DNA of 15,578 nucleotides from JBDSZL01 sp039925145 (GCA_039925145.1 JBDSZL010000015.1:1-15578); one strand, 5' to 3'; counted from the stretch's first letter, positions 8,193 through 15,510 are shown. Program-made: numbers and translations. Notes: generated from the letters alone by a model not told the origin.

Positions 8193-9718
8193 GCACGGCT
8201 GCAGCCCTCGCCGTCGCGTTTCTGGCAGGGTTCGTCGCACTCTCGTTCGAATTGCTGTGGTACCGCGCCTATTCCATCGCGTTGATGGCGAGGCCCCAGG
8301 CGTTCGGGGTGCTGCTTGGAGGGTATCTCGCCGGGATCGGCGTGGGAGCATGGCTCAGTGGCCGACTGTGCGTTCGGCTTGGAAGTCGCAGTCCCAGACC
8401 TCAGCTCGGCTGGATCCTCATTGCTGCGGCGGCGCTGGGCTATGTGCTCGTCCCAGGCTTCGCGTGGCTGGTCACCGTGTCCCGCAGTTGGGGCATCGCC
8501 ACGGTGCTGGTCGCCGCGTGCTCATGCGGGCTCGGGTTGGTCTTTCCGCTGGTCGTCCACGCCAGTGTTCCGGCGGAGGGCCGGGTCGGACGGGTGACGT
8601 CCCGTCTCTATTTCGCGAACATCATCGGCTCCTCCAGCGGCAGCGTGGTCACCGGGTTCTGGCTGATGGACCGCTTTGGTCTGGCCGCGATCACGAGTGC
8701 GTTGAGCGGCGCGCTGATGGCGGCAGGACTCGTCGTGCTGGTCGCGTTCGACTGTCGACGGTGGCGTGTGCCGGTCACCTGCGTCGCCCTTCTCGTCGCG
8801 GGTGCGGTCGCCTCGCACGGGCCGGCCTTTGCCCACTTGTATGAACGACTGTTCTTTCGCGTCGGCTATGACCCCGCAGTGCACTTCTCGGAGATTGTCG
8901 AGAACAGGAGCGGCGTGATTGGTGTCACTGCAGACGGGGCCGTCTACGGCGCCGGTGTCCATGACGGGTTCTACAACACCGACCTCAGGCTCGCACGGCT
9001 GAACACCATTCAGGAGGCCTACGCAATCGGGCTCTTTCATCCGGCGCCCGCTCGCGTGCTCATGATCGGTCTGAGCTCTGGATCGTGGGCGGTTGTGGCG
9101 GCCAACCACCCTCAGGTGACGGATCTCACCGTCGTGGAGATCAATCCCGGATACGTGACCCTGCTGCGCGATCATCCTGCTGTGGCCGGGCTGCTCTCAG
9201 ACGCCCGCGTGCACATCGTCATCGACGACGGCCGACACTGGATGCGTCAGCACGACGACCGGTTCGACCTGATCGTGGCGAACACGACCTACCACTGGCG
9301 CGCGAACGCGAGCAGTCTGCTGTCCGTCGAGTTTCTGGAGTTAGTGCGTCAGCACTTGAGACCTGGCGGCGTGTACTACTTCAACACGACGAGCGAGCCA
9401 CGCGTGCAGAGGACCGCCGCAACGGCTTTCCCGTTCGCCTGGCGGCTCTACAACATGATGGCGGTGAGTGACGGCCCCATCCAGCCGGACCTGACGACGT
9501 TCAGGCGGCAGCTTGGGGAATACCGTCTGTATGGTGCTCCGAGTCTGGACCTCTCGCGCGCCTCGGACCGCGATCTGCAGGAGCTTCTGGTGACTGACGC
9601 TGCTGGCGACCTCGAGCCGCGAGACAGGATTCTGAGCCGTACAAATGGCGCGGAGCTAATCACCGATGACAACATGGGCACCGAGTGGCGCCTGTCGCGT
9701 TACCAGCGCCGTCAATAA
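8189..9718 (+). CDS. Spermidine-synthase-like protein, membrane plus SAM-binding-fold domain (split gene)
   Basis: A 509-residue protein. Residues 1 to about 220 form six or seven membrane helices; the rest is a soluble domain of spermidine synthase/methyltransferase fold. Visible there are VLMIGLSSGS (about 289-298, nucleotide loop), VVEINPGY (about 314-321), VIDDGRHWM (about 344-352) and ANTTYHWRANASSLLS (about 364-379). True aminopropyltransferases have an Asp-containing D-x-x-D-P segment at the last position; here it reads ANTTYHW, so spermidine synthesis is unlikely and the role is unknown. The ATG at 8189 overlaps the preceding stop; the frame is open upstream to 7664 but that region belongs to the other gene. 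It converges on the lasso cluster with a 23-base gap and no clear terminator. Confidence 0.8.
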   Translation: MSTAAALAVAFLAGFVALSFELLWYRAYSIALMARPQAFGVLLGGYLAGIGVGAWLSGRLCVRLGSRSPRPQLGWILIAAAALGYVLVPGFAWLVTVSRSWGIATVLVAACSCGLGLVFPLVVHASVPAEGRVGRVTSRLYFANIIGSSSGSVVTGFWLMDRFGLAAITSALSGALMAAGLVVLVAFDCRRWRVPVTCVALLVAGAVASHGPAFAHLYERLFFRVGYDPAVHFSEIVENRSGVIGVTADGAVYGAGVHDGFYNTDLRLARLNTIQEAYAIGLFHPAPARVLMIGLSSGSWAVVAANHPQVTDLTVVEINPGYVTLLRDHPAVAGLLSDARVHIVIDDGRHWMRQHDDRFDLIVANTTYHWRANASSLLSVEFLELVRQHLRPGGVYYFNTTSEPRVQRTAATAFPFAWRLYNMMAVSDGPIQPDLTTFRRQLGEYRLYGAPSLDLSRASDRDLQELLVTDAAGDLEPRDRILSRTNGAELITDDNMGTEWRLSRYQRRQ

Positions 9719-9741
9719 ACCCTCTCCACCCGTCCAGTTCT

Positions 9742-10170
9742 TTACGCCGCCAATTCGCCGTCTGCCGCAAAGCTCAGCCTGCGTTGGAATCCCGCCGCGG
9801 CAGGGTCTGGCTCGCCAATCGCGCGTCCATCAACTTCAATCCAGGCGTGCCCCTCGAGCGTGGTGCCGGAGTTCTTGAACCCGACGCAGAGTCGAGGGTT
9901 GCGCCCGAGCCGCGACAGCTCGCGATACAGGATCAGGCTGCGTGGCACGCAGTCGGTATCGATGACTCGCAGCAATTGACGCAGCCGAACGACGCAACCT
10001 ACGATTCGCTCTTGCTCGCCACGCACGGGATTCGATCGTGCGGGAGTCCACGCCCATTGCGCCAGGCGTTGCAGGGACACGTGTGGTTTCAGCAGTCCAA
10101 ACGTGAGATAGAGCGGCAGCAGACGCACCATCGTGGCCGCGGTCCTCGCCCGCAGCGCCACGGACCTCAT
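9742..10170 (-). CDS. Lasso peptide B2 protein (transglutaminase-like leader peptidase)
   Basis: A 142-residue cysteine protease of the lasso B2 / transglutaminase-like family (PF13471), expected to cut the leader from the precursor together with the PqqD-like B1 protein. The catalytic set is visible: Cys74 in DTDCVPRSLILYREL, His108 in EGHAW and Asp114 in WIEVDGRAIGE. The length is normal for a stand-alone B2. The start is ATG 10170, overlapping the kinase stop as ATGA; the frame is open to 10245 but that would run 79 bases into the kinase gene. It is the last gene of the minus-strand lasso operon. Confidence 0.9.
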   Translation of the reverse strand: MRSVALRARTAATMVRLLPLYLTFGLLKPHVSLQRLAQWAWTPARSNPVRGEQERIVGCVVRLRQLLRVIDTDCVPRSLILYRELSRLGRNPRLCVGFKNSGTTLEGHAWIEVDGRAIGEPDPAAAGFQRRLSFAADGELAA

Positions 10171-11045
10171 TGCGGCACGTAGAGCGCGCCAGCGGCGTGG
10201 CGGAGTTGCGTATCGGTGGGCAGGAGTGAGTCGCCGGAGACACACGCCAGTAACTCAGACAGGTGCGCGAAGTCAGGTCGGTAGGTGACGCGGTGGACGC
10301 GCACCGCATCGGCGACGAGGAGGTAAGCCTGCACCATCTGCCGTGTCGCCGCTGCGTCCGATTCGTCGAAGCAGTGCGCGTGCGTGAGAAGCACGGAGAA
10401 GGCCTCGGCGGGGGCAACGCGCTCGACGATGGGGCGCGTCGGCGCGCTCGCGTCCTGGGCGAGCACGAACACCGCATGAACGGGCAGGGGGGGCGTCGGG
10501 CTCTCCGTCCAGCCTGTGTGCGCCTGGCCATGCGGCGATGTCCGAAAGAACTCAGCCGACGCTCGTCTAAGACTGGGTTGAAAAGGCAGCGGACAGAGTT
10601 GAACCGCCGCCGTGCTGGCACGAATCACGACCGCATCGTCGGATAACTGTCTGAACCCGGGCTGCTGGCCCAGCGCGTACGCGAGCGTTGACTTGCCGGA
10701 CCGCCCCTGGCCGCAGAAGATCAGCGCGCCGTGGGGACCGCTGACGGCACTCGCGTGGAGCGCCTGCCATCCCTTCGTCTGAAGGATGACAGGTTGGACG
10801 ACACGATCGAACATGCGCTGAATGACATCAGGCGACGATCCGGTGGCGGGCGAGACGTGGACGTCGCGCGTGGCGTCGTTGAAGTGAAAGGTGCCGAGAC
10901 CTTTCCAGTCGATCCAACGTGCGTCATCGGCGGCAAAGGCCCGGGCAAATACTTCTCCCGAGTCATCTGCCCACGCGTTGACCTGTCGAGTTGACGCGTG
11001 ACCTGGTCGCGACAGGCCAGCCCCATCGAAGGTGAGCCTCAGCAT
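10167..11045 (-). CDS. HPr-kinase-like protein of the lasso cluster
   Basis: A 292-residue protein with the HPr kinase/phosphorylase-type C-terminal fold. LHASAV (about 96-101) precedes a Walker A loop, GQGRSGKST (112-120), and LSDDAVVI (134-141) supplies acidic residues for metal binding. Related kinases in lasso clusters phosphorylate the side chain of a C-terminal Ser on the precursor. The precursor here has no Ser in its core and ends in Lys, so the target would have to be a Thr or something else. The start is 22 bases after the precursor stop. The stop overlaps the B2 start. A different role, such as handling of a nucleotide-linked substrate, cannot be excluded. Confidence 0.85.
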   Translation of the reverse strand: MLRLTFDGAGLSRPGHASTRQVNAWADDSGEVFARAFAADDARWIDWKGLGTFHFNDATRDVHVSPATGSSPDVIQRMFDRVVQPVILQTKGWQALHASAVSGPHGALIFCGQGRSGKSTLAYALGQQPGFRQLSDDAVVIRASTAAVQLCPLPFQPSLRRASAEFFRTSPHGQAHTGWTESPTPPLPVHAVFVLAQDASAPTRPIVERVAPAEAFSVLLTHAHCFDESDAAATRQMVQAYLLVADAVRVHRVTYRPDFAHLSELLACVSGDSLLPTDTQLRHAAGALYVPQ

Positions 11046-11067
11046 TTCAGGTCCACCCGCCAGAGAG

Positions 11068-11247
11068 CTACTTGTCCATCGCGGGGACCTTCTGGGGTTC
11101 GCCAGGGTCTCCGGTGATGACCGTCATCTTGCCGTTACCGCCCTTCAGCACGTCGCCGATGGTGCCGACCGGTTTCACCTCTGGCTGCTGCCAGTTGCGC
11201 CGGGTGTGTGGTTCCGTTTGCTTGGCCGTCACAATTTTGCTCATCAT
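11068..11247 (-). CDS. Lasso-type RiPP precursor peptide (A)
   Basis: A 59-residue ORF between the cyclase and kinase genes, too short for routine gene callers. It has two adjacent ATGs (11247 and 11244) after an AAGGGA ribosome-binding site, whose spacing (3 or 6 bases) favours the second. The leader carries W19-x2-P22-x-V24-x3-G28, the Trp version of the lasso Y-x2-P-x-L-x3-G motif bound by B1. By that spacing the -2 residue is Leu34, not Thr, and the core begins at Gly36 (GGNGKMTVITGD, then PGEP, ending VPAMDK at residue 59). Acidic residues are Asp47, Glu50 and Asp58, none at core positions 7-9 from Gly36; a ring from Gly39 to Asp47 would have nine residues. The cyclase stop is 16 bases upstream. 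The gene assignment is strong from motif and position; the product structure is uncertain. Confidence 0.85.
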   Translation of the reverse strand: MMSKIVTAKQTEPHTRRNWQQPEVKPVGTIGDVLKGGNGKMTVITGDPGEPQKVPAMDK

Positions 11248-11263
11248 TTGTCCCTTCGAAGAC

Positions 11264-13090
11264 TCAACTGATCTGCTGCCGTACCCACGCTTCGAGATTC
11301 ACGAGATTCCAGGCGTAGCCCAATTGACGTGGCCCCTCGTACCAGGCGCGCTGCATGAAGGCACGCGCGAGCTTTGGATCGACCACGCCGAGGGAGGCCA
11401 GTGCGTGGAAGTCGCCGAACTTCTCGCCAATCGCCGGCGCTTCGGCCGTCACGAGCGACGAGAAGAAGTTGAGCGCCGTCACTTTTCTCTGCCGCTCGAA
11501 GCCGAGTGACGGAAACCGCCGCGCAACGGTGTCGCGCACGAGCCCCTTGCTGCGACCGCCCTGGTTCAGCCGTTCGGGAGGGGTTCGATAGACGTGTACG
11601 AGCAGATCCGCGTCCCAGTACGGATGAATGTACCGCACGCCCAGGCGTTGGCCGAACTGGTGCTGCTCCTCGAAGATCCACGACGTGAGCGGATGATCGA
11701 GGAACAGTTGCGACTCGCGGCTGTAGAAGCCCCCCACCGGATTGGCGGGCGCCAGGCTGTGAAGCGCGCGCTGGTACTGCAGTTGTCTGAGCGCGGGATC
11801 AGGGGCGAGCCAGTCCGCCGCTGCGCCCACCATCTTTCGCGCCCGATGCGCATTCCACGCGCGCGGGGCGAGCCCGTGCAAGGCTGCTCCGGCGAGAGGC
11901 CGTGCGCCGTAGCGCCACATCGTGGTGCCGAGCGCGAGGAGCCAGCCCTGGCTGTACGAGCGCTGGTTGACCGCCGCCATGCGCAGCATGGCTCGCAACT
12001 GACCACGCCTCAGAAGATCCGCCGCCAGAAACGGCGTGACGCCCAGCCACTCATCGCCGCCCTCGCCAGTCAGGATCGTGTCGACTCCGTGCGCACGGGC
12101 GTGACGGATCAGACTCAGATAGGCAGGCGCCCAGGTGTTGAACAGGGGCGCGGCAAGGCCTGCGTTCAGATCGATGGCTTGAGCAAGGAGACCACGAGGG
12201 CCGACCGCCTCGCGAAAGTCGACGAGGTGCATCGGCATGCCGAGCTTGGATGCGACCGACGTCTGCACCAGGCGCTCGTCGCACGAGGGATCGGGGAAGC
12301 CGAGCGACAACCCCCACGGGGTCGGTAGATCCAACTGGCGCGCGCGGTCGGCCGCGACAGCGGCGACGCTGACCGAGTCGAAGCCACCGCTGAGGAACAC
12401 GCCCGTGCGGCCGGCTGCCAGACCCCGCTCGACGGCGCGGTCGAGGTGCTGGTCGAACGCCGCGACGTCTGTTTCAGGCAGGTAGTCGATCTCAGCGCTC
12501 ACGGGATGCCAGTAACGGCTGGCCTCAACCCCGCTGCGACTGACAATGACTTCCCACCCCGGCGGCACTCGTCGAATGGCGTCGAAGAACGTCTCCTGAC
12601 GTTCGGGCCATCGCTTGGCGAGATGGTCGGCCAGGGCCGCGCGGTTGAGCGAATGCGAGATGTCGCCGGTGGCGAGCAGCGGCTGCGGCGTCGACGCGAA
12701 CATCGCACGGCCGCCAGGCGTGGCGTAGAACAGCGGATGAGAGCCCAGCGGATCACGCGCGACGCGCACGGTGTTCGCGGTCTCGTCCACCAGACCGACG
12801 ACGAAGCTACCGCGCAGTTCTGAAAACGCCGCGGCGCCCTTGCGCTCGACGAGCCGGAGTATCAGCTCCGCCGGCGGCGCATCGGGCGGCGCGTCAACGG
12901 CCCGGGCAATCCGGGCCCGGTCGAACAAGAGACCATCGAAAAAGACCTGGAGTGCACCGCGCTGCGCGCAGGGAAGACCGCTACTGAGCGTCACCCGGCC
13001 GCGCTCGTCGCGCTCGACCGTTATGACCCAGCCAGTGGTGTGTAACGCCGGCTGTGCCGTTCCGGAGGGTCGAGCCATGGCCAGCGTCAT
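11264..13090 (-). CDS. Asparagine-synthetase-like lasso cyclase (C)
   Basis: A 608-residue protein with the asparagine synthetase B layout: an N-terminal Ntn-like domain and a C-terminal ATP-pyrophosphatase domain. The PP-loop FLSGGFDS is at about 232-239 and the second site TGEGGDEW at 341-348. The N-terminus reads MTLAMARPSG with no Cys2, so the glutaminase nucleophile is absent, as in lasso cyclases, which activate an Asp/Glu side chain by adenylation for attack by the peptide's N-terminal amine. The start overlaps the PqqD-like stop as ATGA at 13087-13090. The precursor lies directly downstream. Ordinary asparagine synthesis is unlikely given the missing Cys and the neighbours. Confidence 0.9.
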   Translation of the reverse strand: MTLAMARPSGTAQPALHTTGWVITVERDERGRVTLSSGLPCAQRGALQVFFDGLLFDRARIARAVDAPPDAPPAELILRLVERKGAAAFSELRGSFVVGLVDETANTVRVARDPLGSHPLFYATPGGRAMFASTPQPLLATGDISHSLNRAALADHLAKRWPERQETFFDAIRRVPPGWEVIVSRSGVEASRYWHPVSAEIDYLPETDVAAFDQHLDRAVERGLAAGRTGVFLSGGFDSVSVAAVAADRARQLDLPTPWGLSLGFPDPSCDERLVQTSVASKLGMPMHLVDFREAVGPRGLLAQAIDLNAGLAAPLFNTWAPAYLSLIRHARAHGVDTILTGEGGDEWLGVTPFLAADLLRRGQLRAMLRMAAVNQRSYSQGWLLALGTTMWRYGARPLAGAALHGLAPRAWNAHRARKMVGAAADWLAPDPALRQLQYQRALHSLAPANPVGGFYSRESQLFLDHPLTSWIFEEQHQFGQRLGVRYIHPYWDADLLVHVYRTPPERLNQGGRSKGLVRDTVARRFPSLGFERQRKVTALNFFSSLVTAEAPAIGEKFGDFHALASLGVVDPKLARAFMQRAWYEGPRQLGYAWNLVNLEAWVRQQIS

Positions 13091-13344
13091 AGCTGAAGCA
13101 GGCCGTGCTGCACCAGATCGGTTACCAGTTGTCTCGTCTGCGCGGCGGCTGTTTCCGGATCGACGACGAACTCCTCGACGAGCGCCCGAGTGATCTCCGG
13201 CGTTGGAACTCCCCCGGCAATCAGGTCCCAGATGCGGGCCCCCGTGGTGTTCAACTCGAAGATCTGGTTCGTACGGAGGTTGACGACGACGCCGGAGGCA
13301 CCAAGGGAGCGGTAGACGACGTCTGGAGGAAGGTGCAAAGCCAT
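13087..13344 (-). CDS. PqqD-like leader-binding protein (lasso B1)
   Basis: An 85-residue winged-helix RiPP recognition element of the PqqD family. It has GVVVNLRTNQIFELNTTGARI (about 18-38, given here as a family region) followed by WDLIAGG and a helical C-terminus ending HGLLQL. It should bind the Trp/Pro leader motif of the precursor and deliver it to the B2 peptidase. The start is ATG 13344, which gives the normal family length; an in-frame TTG at 13410 would add 22 residues that do not look conserved. No good Shine-Dalgarno precedes the ATG. It is the first gene of the minus-strand operon. Confidence 0.88.
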   Translation of the reverse strand: MALHLPPDVVYRSLGASGVVVNLRTNQIFELNTTGARIWDLIAGGVPTPEITRALVEEFVVDPETAAAQTRQLVTDLVQHGLLQL

Positions 13345-13446
13345 TGCTGAGGAGCGCTGTAGATATATCGGCTCGAAGTCCGTGCGGCGGGAGCCGGCAG
13401 GTGCCCGCAAGGCCGTGGATGGCGGCCTGCTATCGACAGCCAGCTG

Positions 13447-13475
13447 AGCTTACGGCCCGGTCGTGCGGGCGTCAA
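13447..13475 (-). promoter_or_regulatory. Candidate sigma70-like promoter of the lasso operon
   Basis: Reading the minus strand, TTGACG (13475-13470) is followed after 17 bases by TAAGCT (13452-13447). The -35 is one base from consensus and the -10 keeps the key A2 and T6. Transcription would start near 13440, about 95 bases before the PqqD-like ATG. The motif match is seen; use as a promoter is inferred. Confidence 0.35.
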
Positions 13476-13502
13476 CCGGCCACGTCTCCGGCGGAGGCGA
13501 AT

Positions 13503-13521
13503 CTGTATCTAACTGATACAG
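13503..13521. repeat. Inverted repeat, possible operator
   Basis: CTGTATC (13503-13509) and GATACAG (13515-13521) are perfect 7-base inverted arms around TAACT. The site stands out as A/T-rich in G/C-rich DNA and lies about 28 bases upstream of the candidate -35 of the lasso operon, in the divergent region shared with surE. It has the size and symmetry of a dimeric regulator site; the regulator is unknown. Confidence 0.45.
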
Positions 13522-13547
13522 CTGGGGATGGCCGCGTCATCCCCGCT
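13520..13547. repeat. Second inverted repeat in the divergent region
   Basis: AGC, a bulged T, then GGGGATG (13524-13530) pair with CATCCCC (13538-13544) and GCT (13545-13547) around a 7-base spacer. It abuts the preceding palindrome. It could be an RNA hairpin in a leader or a second protein-binding site; no T-run follows, so it is not a classical terminator. Confidence 0.35.
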
Positions 13548-13611
13548 GACACGCGCGCCGCGGCCAATGAGGCGACGAGTCCGTCTGACCCGTCGAGTCA
13601 CAGGCCGCTGA

Positions 13612-13617
13612 TAAGAT
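13612..13617 (+). promoter_or_regulatory. Possible -10 element of surE
   Basis: TAAGAT lies 10 bases before the surE ATG, and the same hexamer precedes the tRNA at 14454. No Shine-Dalgarno is present before surE, so a very short or leaderless transcript is possible. No good -35 is visible. Confidence 0.25.
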
Positions 13618-13627
13618 CCCGGCACCA

Positions 13628-14386
13628 ATGCGACGCATTCTCGTTACCAACGACGACGGCTATTTCTCCGAGGGTATTCTGGCACTTGCCGAGGCGCTCG
13701 GCCCGCTCGGCCAGGTCACCATCGTCGCGCCCCAGCTCGAGGCCAGCGCCGTGGGGCACGCGCTCACGTTGAGACGTCCGCTGCGGTTGGAGCAGATCTC
13801 AGACCGCGTCTTCGCGGTGGATGGCACGCCCACCGACTGCGTCAATATCGCGATCCACAATGTGCTCGACGGCCCGCCCGATCTCGTGGTTTCCGGCATC
13901 AACAAGGGCTTCAACATCGGCGACGATGTGACGTATTCAGGCACCGTGGCGGGGGCGCTCGAGGGGGCGCTGCTCGGATACCCGGCTATTGCGGTGTCGA
14001 CGCAGTTCACCGTGGAGGACTGGGATTTCGGCCCGGCGGCGGCGGTGGCCGCGTCGCTGGCAGCCGGGCTGCTGGCGCAGCCGTTTCCCGCGCGGTCGTT
14101 TCTGAATGTGAACGTGCCGGCGGGGGAGATTCGCGGTACGCGGGTCACTGTGCAGGCCAAGCGCAACCACGTCACCAAGATCGACCGTCGTCTCGATCCG
14201 CGCCAGCGGCCCTATTTCTGGATTGAGGAAGCTCAGGATGACTGGCAGCCGCACGACCGGTCGGACTACCAGGCCGTGCGGGACGGGTTCATCTCGGTGA
14301 CGCCGCTGCAACCGGATTTGACCGATCATGCGGTGCTCGATCGGGTTGCGGCGCTGTTGCAGCGAGTGGGCAACGGGGTGCTCTGA
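13628..14386 (+). CDS. surE: 5'/3'-nucleotidase SurE
   Basis: A 252-residue SurE, a metal-dependent phosphatase acting on nucleoside 5'- and 3'-monophosphates in the cytoplasm. It has the N-terminal ILVTNDDG motif (Asp9 and Asp10 bind the metal), EASAVGHALTL with Ser40, VDGTPTDCVNIA (about 64-75) and VSGINKGFNIGDDV (88-101) with Asn92, plus YSGTVAGALEGAL. The common Ser-Gly of the third motif reads Ser-Ala here, a minor variation. The length is normal. It is transcribed away from the lasso operon, with a 283-base region between them, and is probably the start of an unlinked housekeeping unit ahead of the tRNA. Confidence 0.96.
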   Translation: MRRILVTNDDGYFSEGILALAEALGPLGQVTIVAPQLEASAVGHALTLRRPLRLEQISDRVFAVDGTPTDCVNIAIHNVLDGPPDLVVSGINKGFNIGDDVTYSGTVAGALEGALLGYPAIAVSTQFTVEDWDFGPAAAVAASLAAGLLAQPFPARSFLNVNVPAGEIRGTRVTVQAKRNHVTKIDRRLDPRQRPYFWIEEAQDDWQPHDRSDYQAVRDGFISVTPLQPDLTDHAVLDRVAALLQRVGNGVL

Positions 14387-14453
14387 CCAGGGCTGCCAGC
14401 GTGGGAAGATCCCGACGCTCAGAAGGGCCTACCGCTCGTCGTCTTCGGTGGAG

Positions 14454-14459
14454 TAAGAT
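14454..14459 (+). promoter_or_regulatory. Possible -10 element of the tRNA gene
   Basis: TAAGAT, ending ten bases before the first base of the tRNA, fits a -10 box. The -35 at the expected spacing (ACCGCT) is poor. Confidence 0.35.
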
Positions 14460-14469
14460 AAACCGTTGT

Positions 14470-14547
<78 letters not shown>

Positions 14548-14619
14548 TCACTCACTTCGTTCGTTTCGGGGTCGGCGGCGAGGCATTCAGGCTTCGCCCG
14601 GCTCTCGCCGTGCTCGGCA

Positions 14620-14639
14620 CGAATCCTCTCGCCCCGACC
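14620..14639 (+). repeat. Direct repeat copy 2 (tRNA-Pro 3' end duplicate)
   Basis: An exact 20-base copy of the tRNA 3' end, starting 94 bases after the first copy. No tRNA 5' half precedes it, so it is not a second tRNA gene. It may be an attachment-site scar or a degraded tandem tRNA. Confidence 0.75.
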
Positions 14640-14657
14640 GAAATCTTCAATGAATTC

Positions 14658-14698
14658 GGCCCTCAATTGACCGTCATGGTCGGTTGAGGGCCTTTTTT
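14658..14698 (+). terminator. Intrinsic terminator after the tRNA
   Basis: GGCCCTCAA (14658-14666) pairs with TTGAGGGCC (14684-14692); inside, two T-G wobbles and GACC/GGTC extend the stem to 15 pairs around the loop GTCAT, followed by six T (14693-14698). It fits a rho-independent terminator for the tRNA transcript. Confidence 0.9.
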
Positions 14699-15108
14699 CC
14701 TTCGGCGATGCTGGCGACGCCGCTCACAGGCCGTGAAGGAATCGAGTAGACGTCCCGACTGAATGTCTGAGATGGTCAGGGATGGTGGGCCTTGGACGGG
14801 CGTCAACGGCCATGTTCTGCCGCCAGGTCGTAGACAGTTCTTATGCTGCGACCGGACTCTGATCGATTCGATCTGCGAGGGCTCGATGCGCGTCATGTCT
14901 TTGGCGATCGCCTGCGCCGCATCCCAGAGATTCAACGCTCGCTGTGCGTTCAAACAGAACTCCCGCGAGTTTCAAAACAGGCACCGAGACGGAACGCTAT
15001 CTCCGGACTGACGCAGCGGCTTGCGCGTCACAAGATTCCGACGCCAGTCCTCCGGCGGCTTCGAACGTTGCAAGCGACCGTCGTGGCGGCAGGTCAGAAG
15101 GGGAGACG
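14699..15108. other. Gene-poor stretch with possible remnants
   Basis: I see no gene I can support in these 410 bases. On the minus strand, a segment around 14830-14970 reads open with fairly G/C-rich third positions (REFCLNAQRALNLWDAAQAI) but then runs into low-quality sequence and over the terminator, so it may be a decayed gene fragment. On the plus strand, an 89-codon frame (14843-15112) ends in an ATGA overlap with the regulator at 15109, but its third-position G/C is only about 58 percent, well below the real genes, and I recognise no family. Confidence 0.5.
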
Positions 15109-15456
15109 ATGAAGAAGCACGGGACCGTCGTGGCGGCTGAGACGTGGTTGGAGGGGCTCATCCATGAGTCGCCTACCTTTCACGCGCAGGTCGAGGAACG
15201 GCTCGCCGCCCTCCGCGTATCGCGGGGGCTCTCGCAGACCCAGCTCGCCGCCCAGCTTGGCATCACCCAGTCCGCCATCGCGCAACTCGAGGCCGCGCAA
15301 CCGAAGAACGTCGAGCTCCGCACCCTCGTGCGCGTGGCGACGGCACTCGGTGCCCAGGTGGAGGTATCGATCCGAACTCAGCCGGCCCCGCGCCGGCCAC
15401 GCACGGGACGACCTGGTCGCGCGAAGAAGGTGGTGGCGATGCGGAAGTCCGCCTAG
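15109..15456 (+). CDS. HTH-XRE family regulator (HigA-like)
   Basis: A 115-residue DNA-binding protein with an XRE/Cro helix-turn-helix at about residues 32-85: RVSRGLSQTQLAAQLGITQS, then AIAQLEAAQ with the recognition helix, and LRTLVRVATALGAQVEVSI. The tail is short and basic (RRPRTGRPGRAKK). The start at 15109 has a strong AGAAGGGGAGA site just upstream; a longer frame from 14944 is not needed. The shape matches HigA-type antitoxins or phage/accessory regulators, but no toxin partner is recognisable on either side. The stop at 15454-15456 sits against what looks like an insertion-sequence end. Confidence 0.8.
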   Translation: MKKHGTVVAAETWLEGLIHESPTFHAQVEERLAALRVSRGLSQTQLAAQLGITQSAIAQLEAAQPKNVELRTLVRVATALGAQVEVSIRTQPAPRRPRTGRPGRAKKVVAMRKSA

Positions 15457-15510
15457 AGCCTGTTATGTACTTTCTCTTGTACTGGGCGCGGGAATTTGGC
15501 ACAAGGAGGG

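Noticed and set aside
11032..11271. Plus-strand open frame of 79 codons over the precursor
   Set aside because: It is the shadow of the minus-strand precursor, which has the ribosome-binding site, operon position and leader motif.
14843..15112. 89-codon plus-strand frame as a toxin partner of the XRE regulator
   Set aside because: It has an ATGA overlap with the regulator, but lower third-position G/C than real genes here and no likeness to HigB/RelE-type toxins.
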